NCBI GenBank assembly: GCA_018292915.2
Contig: JACVVK020000544.1
Location: 62,001 to 126,000 of the forward strand
Origin: Batillaria attramentaria
Lineage: Eukaryota; Mollusca; Gastropoda; Batillariidae
Direction: 5' to 3'
DNA: 64,000 nt
Positions 11,561 through 22,204 of the stretch are shown piece after piece. The notes beneath the pieces were generated by a model. It was not told the origin of the DNA and ran no database searches. It worked only from the letters and a program-made list of their open reading frames with translations. Numbering within the stretch: position 1 is the first letter of the stretch; each line of letters begins with the position of its first letter. The translations under genes and the position numbers were made by a program.

Positions 11561-12316
11561 CCGACCAACAAGACAGTATATATACCGACCAACAAGACAG
11601 TATATATACCGACCAACAAGACAGTATATATATACCGACCAACAAGACAGTATATATACCGACCAACAAGACAGTGTATATATACCGACCAACAAGACAG
11701 TATATATATACCGACCAACAAGACAGTATATATACCGACCAACAAGACAGTATATATATACCGACCAACAAGACAGTATATATATACCGACCAACAAGAC
11801 AGTGTATATATACCGACCAACAAGACAGTATATATATACCGACCAACAAGACAGTATATATATACCGACCAACAAGACAGTATATATATACCGACCAACA
11901 AGACAGTATATATATACCGACCAACAAGACAGTATATATACCGACCAACAAGACAGTATATATATACCGACCAACAAGACAGTATATATATACCGACCAA
12001 CAAGACAGTATATATATACCGACCAACAAGACAGTATAAATACCGACCAACAAGACAGTATATATACCGACCAACAAGACAGTATATATATACCGACCAA
12101 CAAGACAGTATATATATACCTACCAACAAGACAGTATGTATACCGACCAACAAGACAGTATATATATACCGACCAACAAGACAGTATATATATACCGACC
12201 AACAAGACAGTATATATATACCGACCAACAAGACAGTGTATATATACCGACCAACAAGACAGTATATATATACCGACCAACAAGACAGTGTATATATACC
12301 GACCAACAAGACAGTA
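11561..12316. repeat. 24/26-bp minisatellite, about 30 copies
   Basis: The unit, strand and TA-link variation match 9325-9475. Occasional GTATATATA for TATATATATA links and one CTACC for CGACC copy (near 12120) are the only changes. Open frames through it on both strands (repeating IYRPTRQ on plus, VLLVGIYI on minus) are by-products of the unit. Confidence 0.97.
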
Positions 12317-12567
12317 TCATTATGTAGACTTCGAAATAATCCTAAGTTGTATTGGTCGTGTCCAACATTGTCAGTACTACTTAAACACCTGCACAGTCAC
12401 ATCATGTCACAGGCTGGCAAGTTGCCAACAAAATGATACTGAAGGGAAGAGAAAACAAGGGTATCTGTTACAGTGTTTTGTCATTTGGGTCAATAGCGAG
12501 TAGCGACCAAGAAAATGTTTACGTTCATCACATTCACAGCGTGTGGATTGAGTCAGTCACGCCCACG

Positions 12568-12625
12568 TGTCTGTAGCTCAGCGGGTTAAGGTCACGTGTC
12601 TATTGCTCAGCAGGTGAACGTCTGT
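12568..12625 (+). mobile_element. tRNA-like A-box fragment, possible SINE remnant
   Basis: GTAGCTCAGCGGGTTAAGG resembles a tRNA A-box and is followed by a second, weaker copy of the same phrase. No B-box is found. Confidence 0.35.
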
Positions 12626-12651
12626 CCAGTCTCCAGTACTGTGGTCTCAAT

Positions 12652-12741
12652 ATGGCAAACACTGCCGGTTTAGAAACTACATTAACAACTAGATACATGG
12701 CAAACACTGCCGGTTTAGAAACTACATTAACAACTAGACAC
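12652..12741. repeat. 45-bp direct duplication
   Basis: Two adjacent copies of a 45-bp unit beginning ATGGCAAACACTGCCGG differ at one base (GATAC versus GACAC). Confidence 0.93.
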
Positions 12742-12888
12742 ATGACTATACGCCACATAATCACTTTGCATCATTGCCAACGCCATACTTGTTTTTCCAG
12801 GTCAAAGAAAGGCAGACCTCAAGGAATCAACGTTCTGATTTAGGTTACTGTTGTTTTGGATTGGGTCTTTGCCATGTTGCTTGGTTTG

Positions 12889-13060
12889 TTGTTGTTGTTG
12901 TTCTTCTTCTTCTTCTTCTTCTTCTTTTTCTTCTTCTTTTTGAAATCCTGTCTTAAAATCTTTCCTTCTTTCTTGAAATCTCTCTTTTTTTCTTCCTTTA
13001 AATCTTTCTTTCTTGAAATCTCTCTTTTTCTCCCTTCCTCAGAATCGTTTCTCTCTCTCT
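12889..13060. repeat. (GTT)n/(CTT)n and pyrimidine-rich imperfect repeats
   Basis: GTT and then CTT trinucleotides run to about 12940. Several copies of CTTTCTTGAAATCTCTCTTT follow. From 13061 to 13739 nothing else is recognised. Confidence 0.85.
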
Positions 13061-13737
13061 CACGATTTTTTTTTCAACAAGAACGTGATTACTGTCCCAC
13101 CACTAACTAATCTGCTTCACTCATGTCAGTCACGTGCGGCAGTACCCACATTGTACCACCCCCTGTCACCTATAGCTCTCTAGTGTCTCAGAACTTTCTT
13201 AGCGCCCCTCCAGTACCCTGATTTTTCCGAACAGCATTTTGTGTGAAGTTAAACACAGTGCTGGAGTTACAGTGCAGGTCGTGACTGCTGATTAAGGAGC
13301 CGTTGTGACATGAAATCGATTGGCTTCCGCTGAATGAACTGTCACTCGTGGTCAGGGACCCCCTCTCGGGATATAACTCGCAGAAAATTCTCTTCCCTAT
13401 GTCTATCTGTTTTCTTGTATTAGATTGTCTGCCTGTCTTGTTCATCCTTCCCCTGCACGCGTGTTTTGCATCCGAGCTTTACTTGTCTGCTCATTACTTG
13501 TCTGCTCATTATCTTTTTTTTTTTCTGTAGCGTTTCTTGCTGGTGACCTGTGTCGTACGTGACATGGTGGTCATAAACTCGGCTCTCTCAACTCAGGTCA
13601 CATTCACTTGCGTCCATCTAAAAGCCATCGGGGACCGTCAGTTTGTGAGAGACATTGTTTGTAGTGTTTTGTAGAACCTCAAAACTGCAGTGAAAACACT
13701 TGTTGTCAGCCCAGCAGCAGTAATGACGGATTGACAG

Positions 13738-13739
<2 letters not shown>

Positions 13740-13820
<81 letters not shown>

Positions 13821-13866
13821 TGTCTGTCTGTCTGTCTGTGTGTTTGTGTGTCTGTCTGTGTGTGTG
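13740..13866. repeat. (GT)n-(CTGT)n compound microsatellite
   Basis: About 40 GT dinucleotides are followed by CTGT and GTTT tetranucleotides. Confidence 0.97.
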
Positions 13867-13938
13867 CCACAATTGCTGTGTCTTTCACTATGTGTCTTTT
13901 ATTGTTCTTTTATTTGGCAGTATTTTCATGCTTTTTAT

Positions 13939-13964
13939 GTTGTTTCCATAGTAATGGAAACAAC
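13939..13964. other. short perfect hairpin
   Basis: GTTGTTTCCAT at 13939-13949 is complementary to ATGGAAACAAC at 13954-13964 across a 4-nt loop. No function is evident. Confidence 0.7.
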
Positions 13965-14182
13965 ATCATAGGACGGGCTAAATTTTCCACGTTCATGGGC
14001 AAGCATCTGTGGTACAAACGCACGTCACTGCCGATCTCCCGCAGAGACGATTATGCAAGTGTAACTCTGACAATGACGTAAGAAAACATGCGTCATCGAT
14101 GCTGGCATGTATGGTGCGCCGAACGCAGTTCTCCTCCTCCTGAGTGCCGTCTGTGTGGATGTGCGTGTGTGTGTGAATTGTG

Positions 14183-14794
14183 TCCGGGCCCGTTTCTTCG
14201 AAGATACTTAACCGAATGGCTTCAAATTTGGGGTATCCAAATTTATCAAAATGTTACATTAGACGATTCAAGCGTGTGATGATTGCTTAAGTGATTTGGG
14301 AGTTATCGCCCTTTTGAGACAAGTTGGTTGTCTTTCGTGTACAGGCGTAATATTTATTTAAATCACTCAATTTTTTGGCAGTAGATAGCTTGAATACGGA
14401 CTCTGAATTGACTCACTACTAGAAAATGGTCGCTCTTATAGTTTTCATGTAAACCGAGCCTGAGTTGACATTGCATGTGAACCCAGTTCAGATGCCTCTT
14501 TCTCCGAAAATACTAAACCGATCGATTTTAAATTTGGGGTTTCTAAATGAATCAAGATTGTTGAATAGAAGGCCCGATCCAGGTACGATTGCACACATGA
14601 TTTGCGAGTTATCGCCCTTTTCAGAAAAAGTGGCTTTCTGGCGTTTAAAGGCGTAATATTTACCTAAACCACTCCATTTTTGGGACATAGATAGCATGAA
14701 TACGGACTCTCAACTGAGTGAATTTTGGAGGTTGTCGCTTTTATACTTTTGGCGTAAACCGTACCTGATGAAAGTGCTGGTGAACACACTTTAG
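14183..14794. repeat. 306-bp tandem duplication, diverged
   Basis: Unit 1 (about 14183-14488) and unit 2 (about 14489-14794) align with a constant 306-bp offset. GAGTTATCGCC lies at 14300 and 14606, AATACGGACTCT near 14394 and 14700, and TTCTYCGAARATACT at 14194 and 14500. Identity is visibly moderate, so the duplication is old. Neither strand has a shared open frame. Confidence 0.85.
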
Positions 14795-15206
14795 ATCTCA
14801 AAATCGCTCCTACTATACATAGATAATGAGCCTGGGGTGCCATAAAAAATATACAAAAAAAATTAGAAAAATTCACTGCAGCCGTTGTCGTCAGTTGACT
14901 CGAAAATTTGTACTCGAAGCACATTTCCTTTACACAAGCCACACGCCTCACAAACATCGCAGAAAAGGCACACGCGCACTGACGCAAAACTGTATCAGCG
15001 TCAGTTTGCCGACGTCATGTTTGATTGACGTGGGGGTGTGTCGTCACTTTTCGGAAGTTCTCTATTTGTAGACGGGGAAAGCGGGAGTTTCATTGATGTA
15101 GTGAGCTTTGTTTTTCCCACTGACTCTCACTCAATAGCATAGTAGAGTGAGAGAACACCACATAGGTCTCAATGGAGCACATGCACAAACGCGGCTCGCG
15201 CAAGTC

Positions 15207-15208
<2 letters not shown>

Positions 15209-15239
<31 letters not shown>

Positions 15240-15281
15240 GCGCGCGTATGTCTGTGTGTGTCTGTGTGCGCGCGCGCGCAG
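15209..15281. repeat. (GTGC)n and (GC)n tract
   Basis: GCGT tetranucleotides pass into CG dinucleotides, then GT, then CG again. These alternating purine-pyrimidine runs have Z-DNA potential. Confidence 0.92.
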
Positions 15282-15562
15282 CAGACATAACACATAGTGA
15301 AAAAACGTTCGCCGCGCAGACTTGTCTGTTAAACACATTGAGCCGGTATAAATTCGATCTTTACACTGCGCAGCAGCAACACTTCAATTTTCATGGGGCT
15401 GCTTTCATTGCAAGAATTGTATCCGAGTCAAAGTTATTACGTCAAATGTATTATGCGTCATCCCAATGAGGAAAACGTCATAGATTTCAAAGAAAACAAC
15501 TTGACGTCTCTCTTCCAAAACCAAGATTGGTCTGACAAGCCCGGTCAGTTGTTTCCATTGAG

Positions 15563-15574
15563 AGAGAGAGAGAG

Positions 15575-15651
<77 letters not shown>
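15563..15651. repeat. (GA)n-(GT)n compound microsatellite
   Basis: About nine GA dinucleotides are followed by about 36 GT. Confidence 0.97.
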
Positions 15652-15653
<2 letters not shown>

Positions 15654-15764
15654 TCCCGTATACATGGCATTACAAAAGAACGACCGTGACGACAGCAGGT
15701 GATTAAATGGAAACAACATATTGGGCTGGTCAGTGGCCATCTTGTTTAGTTTATTTTTGTTTCT

Positions 15765-15855
15765 TCACTTTGTAAGCGCATAGAGCTTGCTGAGTATAAG
15801 CGCCATATAAATATCCATTATTATTATTATTATTATTATTGTTATTATTATTGAA
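15765..15855 (+). mobile_element. SINE 3' tail with (ATT)n
   Basis: TTGTAAGCGCATAGAGCTTG, then AAGCGCCATATAAATATCC, then (ATT)n. The tail type matches 10805-10860 and 16485-16580. No tRNA head is visible upstream. Confidence 0.7.
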
Positions 15856-16484
15856 ATCATGGTCACGTGGAGATCTGTGAAGCCCAGTAAACATGGAAAC
15901 ATCGTGTTTATATTCTTTGTCATGTTAGGTCAGCGGCCAGCCCCACAAATCTACCTCAGCTCTGAAGCAACGTGCGTGATGTTCATAACGCGTGCTGTGT
16001 AGGAGACAGCGCGTGGTCTTATCGGGCTTGTCCTAATACTGAAGTTCGGTTCTGTAAAGATGAAATGTATGCGGAGTTTGAAATCTTGTTACAAAATCGA
16101 GTCTGCCGACCATCGCTTAGTTTCCGCTTTGTTCGATGACGGACGTGAGAGATAATGATGCTGACGATGATAAGAGAGAGTTGCTTCCGCCATCCGCACG
16201 AACGCCAGTTGTTTAGGCGCCATCTTTACCAGACTTCCAAGATCACGTCATGTGACTTTTAAGTTTGTAGTTTTACACTCGGCTTACAGCGTCGCTAGCG
16301 ACAGGGTAGGCCACGTACTGTAGTGTCAGACGACAGTCGCCATTTCAGTCGTACCTACACTTTCTTGTCTGCATTTAAATAGCTGAGCTGACCCCGCTTT
16401 GCACCACGTGATTGTAATGTGTTTATGTCCAGTGTGTTAGAGAATGCGTGTGATGCACGTGAGCGTGCGTGTTGGGTTCAGTTC
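15856..16484. other. no recognisable feature
   Basis: Mixed sequence without repeats or supported frames. Confidence 0.5.
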
Positions 16485-16580
16485 GCGGCGCTTTGAGCCG
16501 ATTCATGAAATTGGGTAAAGCGCCTATACAATACTCATTATCATTATTATTATTAAGATAAATAAATAAATAAATAAATG
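16485..16580 (+). mobile_element. SINE 3' tail with (ATT)n and (AAAT)n
   Basis: GGCGCTTTGAGCC, then AAAGCGCCTATACAATACTC, then ATT and AAAT simple repeats, matching the tail pattern at 15765. Confidence 0.65.
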
Positions 16581-17029
16581 TCGTCCGTCCTGTAAGAAAA
16601 ACGATTTTCACTTATGCTTTTGCCTGTAAAGAAATGGCGTGTTGTCCATTTGTTTTCTAAAGGAAGTTACAAGAAAGTATTTTCTTGCCTTTTTGTCCTT
16701 TGGTTGATTTCTCACGAGTCTGTTGTTTTCTGCTGCCGCGGGTTTCTTTTTTCCCCGCGACATTCTGCATGATGTGTCTGGCGTCTGGAACAGGAGTCAC
16801 GTGGGAGATGTGTGAAAGCAACAACAAGCTCCTCAACACACAAACGCAGTTTTTTTTGTTTTGTTTTTTTATACCAACAGTTTTGTAGGAACATGAGTTA
16901 ACTTTTCAAGTTTACATGTCGACCTGGTGCGCTCACCATGACAACAGCAAGATGGCCGTCAGATCAAGCAGACATATGTAGTGGCTGTAAGGTAGTGTTT
17001 TGGGAGTGCACTGACTTCTATCAATACTT

Positions 17030-17101
17030 ACAGTATCTGTTACACTATCTGTTACAGTATCTGTTACACTATCTGTTACAGTATCTGTTACAGTATATGT
17101 T
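17030..17101. repeat. 12-bp minisatellite, 6 copies
   Basis: The unit ACAGTATCTGTT alternates with the variant ACACTATCTGTT in the first copies. The stretch 16581-17029 shows nothing recognised. Confidence 0.93.
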
Positions 17102-18019
17102 TGAAACAATTTTTCCACACTTTTGGCATTCCTCGTCCTGTAGTAGGCCGATTTGGTAGAAACTAAAATATAAATGAAAACTAACATCGCAAATAAAAAA
17201 ATAACATTGTAAATAAAAAAAAATAACGTCATAAATAAAAAGAAAATATCAAATGTCGAAAGTCGCATATCATTAGAAGACAAAATCTCTCATTTCGGTT
17301 TTGTATCCCTCGGGCTGAGGAAGTCGTGGGCCTGGGGTCATGGGGTCACGCTCTTTAAAAATAAATAAATAAATGAATGACACCTTGCAGACATTTTGAA
17401 AACATAGCACGTTACCTTAAGGTGCATTCACGTCTTGAAAAACTGATCATACATTTCATCCATAAAGAAAGGTGAAAATGGCGATGAATGTACTGCAGTG
17501 CAAGAGCTGACTTGCTAGTGTCATGAAGTGCGCGAAGAAATAGGTCAACGTTTTATGGGTCTTCATTACTTTTGTCCTTCTGTAAGGTTTAAAAAATTAA
17601 AGAAAAGCAAAATATTGCTTCTGGTTTTTTGGGGTTTTTTTCCAAAACTTTCTGCAATCAGCCGGTCCACAGGAAACAACAAGAATTGTGAGTTAATTTT
17701 AGAGCTGCCCCTCAGGGTGCGGTGCCATGTCAACTTCACACGCTGCCATAAATTGTAAAAAAAACAACAACGGAGCATGGCCGGGGGAATGTGATACCCA
17801 GAGGGATTTTGCTTTATTGCGCCGACATAAAGTTTGACAGGAGCAATTTCTCAAATGGATTTATTAAGACATTGGACTGGGCTAAGGAAACTTTGGCTGC
17901 TGTTAACAACTTTGGAGCCAATACTACTGGTACATATTTAAAGTTAATGATGGGAATGACGCTGTACAAATGGCATCGCGTGTTGCCGGGTAACAGCCCC
18001 ATATACTCTTACTCCAGTG
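17102..18019. other. no gene; A-rich imperfect repeats near 17170-17245
   Basis: Three loose copies of TAACATYGYAAATAAAAAA lie near 17180-17245. The 92-codon frame from 17791 runs into the 18-bp array and has no recognised domain. Confidence 0.4.
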
Positions 18020-19374
18020 ATGGCACTAGAGCAGTAGATGCTAGAGAAATACTGCTACCCCAGTGATGGCACTAGATCAGTAGATGGCACTAGAGCAGTA
18101 GATGGCACTAGATCAGTAGATGGCACTAGAGCAGTAGATGGCACTTGATCAGTAGATGGCACTAGATCAGTAGATGGCACTAGATCAGTAGATGGCACTA
18201 GAGCAGTAGATGGCACTAGAGCAGTAGATGGCACTAGATCAGTAGATGGCACTAGAGCAGTAGATGGCACTAGAGCAGTAGATGGCACTAGAGCAGTAGA
18301 TGCTAGAGAAATACTGCTACCCCAGTGATGGCACTAGATCAGTAGATGGCACTAGAGCAGTAGATGGCACTAGATCAGTAGATGGCACTAGAGCAGTAGA
18401 TGGCACTAGAGCAGTAGATGGCACTAGAGCAGTAGATGGCACTAGAGCAGTAGATGGCACTAGAGCAGTAGATGGCACTAGATCAGTAGATGGCACTAGA
18501 GCAGTAGATGGCACTAGAGCAGTAGATGGCACTAGAGCAGTAGATGCTAGAGAAATACTGCTACCCCAGTGATGGCACTAGATCAGTAGATGGCACTAGA
18601 GCAGTAGATGGCACTAGAGCAGTAGATGGCACTAGATCAGTAGATGGCACTAGAGCAGTAGATGGCACTAGAGCAGTAGATGGCACTAGAGCGGTAGATG
18701 CTAGAGAAATACTGCTACCCCAGTGATGGCACTAGAGCAGTAGATGGCACTAGAGCAGTAGATGGCACTAGAGCAGTAGATGGCACTAGAGCAGTAGATG
18801 CTAGAGAAATACTGCTACCCCAGTGATGGCACTAGATCAGTAGATGGCACTAGAGCAGTAGATGGCACTAGAGCAGTAGATGGCACTAGATCAGTAGATG
18901 GCACTAGAGCGGTAGATGGCACTAGAGCAGTAGATGCTAGAGAAATACTGCTACCCCAGTGATGGCACTAGATCAGTAGATGGCACTAGAGCAGTAGATG
19001 GCACTAGAGCAGTAGATGGCACTAGATCAGTAGATGGCACTAGAGCAGTAGATGGCACTAGAGCAGTAGATGCTAGAGAAATACTGCTACCCCAGTGATG
19101 GCACTAGATCAGTAGATGGCACTAGAGCAGTAGATGGCACTAGAGCAGTAGATGGCACTAGAGCAGTAGATGGCACTAGAGCAGTAGATGGCACTAGAGC
19201 AGTAGATGGCACTAGAGCGGTAGATGCTAGAGAAATACTGCTACCCCAGTGATGGCACTAGAGCAGTAGATGGCACTAGAGCAGTAGATGGCACTAGAGC
19301 AGTAGATGGCACTAGAGCAGTAGATGCTAGAGAAATACTGCTACCCCAGTGATGGCACTAGAGCAGTAGATGCG
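18020..19374. repeat. 18-bp minisatellite with a periodic 28-bp cassette
   Basis: The basic unit is AGATGGCACTAGAGCAGT with a TCAGT variant. It is interrupted by a cassette starting AGATGCTAGAGAAATACTGC and continuing TACCCCAGTG. Cassette starts are at 18036, 18298, 18542, 18696, 18796, 18932, 19068, 19222 and 19322. The intervals are 262, 244, 154, 100, 136, 136, 154 and 100 bp, each exactly 28 + 18k with k = 13, 12, 7, 4, 6, 6, 7, 4. In the frame that reads DGTRAV the cassette introduces TGA, so the array is not coding. Confidence 0.95.
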
Positions 19375-19382
19375 AGAGATAA

Positions 19383-19587
19383 TAGGCAGATTTAGTAGGA
19401 CTTCGTACGGAGGACTTCGTTGAGCAGCGTAACCCATTTACATGTAAATTAGGCACGTTACGGGTGCCATTAGCCAATCGCAGCGCGTTAGCAGCTCGCG
19501 GCCTCTGCCTCGTGAGCCTAATTTACATGTAAATGGGTTACGCTGCTCAGCGAAGTCCTCTGTACGAAGTCCTACTAAATCTGCCTA
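19383..19587. mobile_element. 205-bp MITE with 72-bp terminal inverted repeats
   Basis: The left arm 19383-19454, starting TAGGCAGATTTAGTAGGAC, is complementary to the right arm 19516-19587 with about two mismatches in 72. The unpaired centre is 61 bp. It has no coding capacity. Flanks (AGATAA on the left, ATACTA on the right) do not give a clear target-site duplication. It sits 8 bp after the last decayed unit of the 18-bp array. The DNA transposon superfamily cannot be assigned from the termini. Confidence 0.88.
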
Positions 19588-20091
19588 ATACTAATACGGA
19601 CAGGAACTTTTCTCAGTCCATAGACGATATCTTTCCCCGAACTGAACTGTCAAGGTTGTAGACGAGTCCCTGGCCTCAGCTGGTGAACCTTGTCACTGAC
19701 CCAGACATTCTTCACTTAAACCTCTTTAGAACCACCTCAAGAGAAAAGTGTGTGTGTGGGGGGGGGGGGGGGGGGCAGTAGTATTAGCCCGTTGACACGA
19801 AGATAGCGACTTGAGAACAGACGCAACAAAACAGCCACCTGCTCCGGCGCGCTTCATCTGCAAGCTTGTGACGTGAAGCAGTCGGCTCTTATTTAAGAAC
19901 TGTGAGATTTTCACTGACACCTGACTGACACACGCCTTTCCCAGTGAGTGCCAGTGTACTGTATATCAGTTTCAGTCAGAATGAGGAGACTCAAGAAGTG
20001 TCGGATTTCTAATTGTCATTGAAGAACTCTCAGCTATCATTTTTGTTTTTTGTTGTTGTTTTTTTTGCTCAGTCACAAACCTCATTTTCAT
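19588..20091. other. no gene; (GT)n-poly(G) at 19750-19776
   Basis: Apart from the GT-to-G homopolymer run nothing is recognised. Confidence 0.5.
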
Positions 20092-20262
20092 GCGCTGCCC
20101 ACATGTCTCTCTCACACTGGCAAACCCTCCATCATTCCACAGGTTTCAGGAGCAACATTATGGAACCCCCTTCCCATACAGACACAGTTACCTCCCTTGC
20201 AGCGTCAGACTCTCAGTTTCGGTACGTGTTCCTTGCTGAGCAAAATTTGATAATAAAATAAA
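20092..20262 (+). pseudogene. possible LINE C-terminal remnant
   Basis: A frame ending at 20250 contains SGATLWNPLP, which resembles the conserved (S/G)xxxWNxLP block near the C-terminus of many non-LTR retrotransposon ORF2 proteins. The fragment at 61015-61239 has the related AGTLKWNFLP. An AATAAAATAAATTAC-like sequence follows. There is too little to name a clade, and the resemblance could be chance. Confidence 0.35.
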
Positions 20263-20300
20263 TTACAACTTGAATATCTGAAAGGTAGAAACGAGACATG

Positions 20301-20303
<3 letters not shown>

Positions 20304-20369
<66 letters not shown>

Positions 20370-20382
20370 TGTGTGTGTGTGT
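20304..20382. repeat. (GT)n microsatellite
   Basis: About 39 GT dinucleotides with one GG interruption. TTTG/TTTC runs follow. Confidence 0.97.
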
Positions 20383-20896
20383 TGTTTGTTTCTTTGTTTG
20401 TTTCTTTGTTTTAGCGTCACAGATTTGTTGTACCACCGGAACATTTACTTTCAAGCTTCCTGGTGATATCAGTTCAAATGCATCTGCAGGGAGAATAACC
20501 ATGCCTCGCCGCATAAACAGTACGCCATCTCGATATTAAAGAACTTTACAGTTTGTCGGCTGCGGCAGTGACTGTCCTTGTCGCTGGCCGCAGTAGATTG
20601 AGCGGCTTCCATCAGACCGTCCCACTCCCATCTCACTCCCAGCAGAATCACTGTACAGGAAACACGTGACGCGGAAAATCCTCCAATCCCTTTTGCCTTT
20701 ACCGTCTGGCGTACCTTACAGTCCAGTTCACAATTTGACACACGAGATGTCATGGGTTTTATTTTCAGTACGGATCACTTCTCTGTCACTCTACTCTAGT
20801 CTCAACACGACTTTTTTTTTCTTTTCTTGGAAAAAAAAAACAAACCAAAAAAAACAAACAAACAAACACGAAAAGTAGAATACCGGGGATGTATTT

Positions 20897-20900
<4 letters not shown>

Positions 20901-20977
<77 letters not shown>
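20901..20977. repeat. (GT)n microsatellite
   Basis: About 38 uninterrupted GT. Nothing is recognised between 20420 and 20800 or between 20978 and 21366. Confidence 0.97.
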
Positions 20978-21366
20978 GTTCTGTGCACAGAAAGCTTGTA
21001 AAACCAATTGTACCCGAGATCTGTACTTCAGGTTTCGGTCTATAAAGTCTCCAGCGTGAAGGTCACGACCCTAGGGATGCATGAATTATTTTTCCACGGA
21101 GGCTGGTCCCAAAACGTATAGGGGGAACAATTTGGACGCTGGTGAGGGTGATGGCCCTTTATCCGCCTCTTTGCTCTTTTAACAAAAGAGTGCTGAATCG
21201 CACGTGATTTGTTAACGCTTAGCAACCAGTGATTACCCGTATGTAGGTCACGGAGGCAAATGCGTGCTTACTTTGCTGTCTGGCACGCCCGATCACCAAC
21301 CCTGTTCCTGCTTCAGTGCTCATCAATTCTTGTACCTGACAATACACGTTTTGTTCTTTCTTAAAC

Positions 21367-21810
21367 AAATATGTAGTTATGGCTAACTGACAGGAGACTC
21401 AGCTAAACACGCAGTTATCGCTAATTGACAATGGACTGAACTAAACACGTAGTTATCGCTAATTGACAATGGACTGAACTAAACACGTAGTTATCGCTAA
21501 TTGACAATGGACTGAACTAAACACGTAGTTATCGCTAATTGACCGGCAATGGACTGAACTAAACATGTAGTTATCGCTAATTGACCGGCAATGGACTGAA
21601 CTAAACATGTAGTTATCGCTAATTGACCGGCAATGGACTGAACTAAACATGTAGTTATCGCTAATTGACCGGCAATGGACTGAACTAAACACGTAGTTAT
21701 CGCTAATTGACAATGGACTGAACTAAACACGTAGTTATCGCTAATTGACAATGGACTGAACTAAACATGTAGTTATCGCTAATTGACCGGCAATGGACTG
21801 AACTAAACAT
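21367..21810. repeat. 38/42-bp minisatellite, about 11 copies
   Basis: Units contain CGTAGTTATCGCTAATTGAC and ATGGACTGAACTAAACA. A CCGG insertion before CAATGG changes the length from 38 to 42 bp. The 42-bp form occupies four consecutive middle copies and the last one. Confidence 0.95.
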
Positions 21811-21930
21811 TTGGAGAAATTTATCACAAAGTGTCCAGAAAGTCTGCATTATCCATTTAAAGATGTTGAGTTAGTTTGGTTTAACATCCCACGGCGAAAG
21901 ATATGAATAGAGACGACCCTAAAGGGCATG

Positions 21931-22022
21931 TTAACTCTTTGACGACGGAGCGCAATTTCTGACACACGATTTCCTATAGGAAATCGTGTGTCAGAAATTG
22001 CGCTCCGTCGTCAAAGAGTTAA
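21931..22022. mobile_element. perfect 92-bp palindrome ending in TTAA, piggyBac-like MITE
   Basis: 21931-21976 and 21977-22022 are exact reverse complements with no spacer. The sequence begins TTAACTCTTTGACGACGGAG. TTAA is the target site used by piggyBac-superfamily transposases and would be duplicated at both ends, leaving an 84-88-bp insertion made only of inverted repeats. The uninterrupted site can be inferred from the homologous SINE at 4846-4875. The family assignment rests on TTAA and the CTCTTTGACG end only. Confidence 0.75.
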
Positions 22023-22076
22023 GGGGGGAGGGGAGGAGGGGGGGGAGGAGCGGGGGGGGAGGGGGCGGGGGGGTAG
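22023..22076. repeat. G-rich tract
   Basis: Runs of four to nine G are separated by A, AGGA or C. This has strong G-quadruplex potential on the plus strand. Confidence 0.85.
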
Positions 22077-22204
22077 GTACAGCTACACTAACTGAACTAT
22101 CCAGCTGAACACTGGTCAATACAGACTGCCAGGTCAGCCACATTTCATGAACCTTGACTGTGATGGACAAGTGGCACAAACAGGTCCACTTCACACAGTC
22201 AGAG

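Larger units (their letters stand above)
21866..22165 (-). mobile_element. SINE family 1 body, interrupted by a palindromic insertion
   Basis: The outer parts (21866-21930 and 22076-22150) match the body of the SINE at 4790-5062: GGTTTAAC, TCCCACGGCG, then ACAGCTACACTAACTGAAC and CAGCTGAACA. Between them lie the 92-bp palindrome at 21931-22022 and a G-rich expansion to 22076. The tRNA head is not visible to the right, so the copy is truncated or decayed. Confidence 0.78.

Noticed and set aside
11497..12503. Open frames of 170-270 codons through the 24/26-bp array
   Set aside because: They read the same satellite in different frames on both strands, with TA-number changes shifting the frame.
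13742..14081. Cys-Val repeat frames over GT tracts here and at many other sites
   Set aside because: They are translations of dinucleotide microsatellites.
17791..18066. 92-codon frame ahead of the 18-bp array
   Set aside because: It has no recognised motif and its end is array sequence; length is within chance expectation.
18020..19374. Regular repeats with spacers, resembling a CRISPR array
   Set aside because: The spacers are themselves 18-bp units of the same satellite, there are no cas genes, and the context is eukaryotic.
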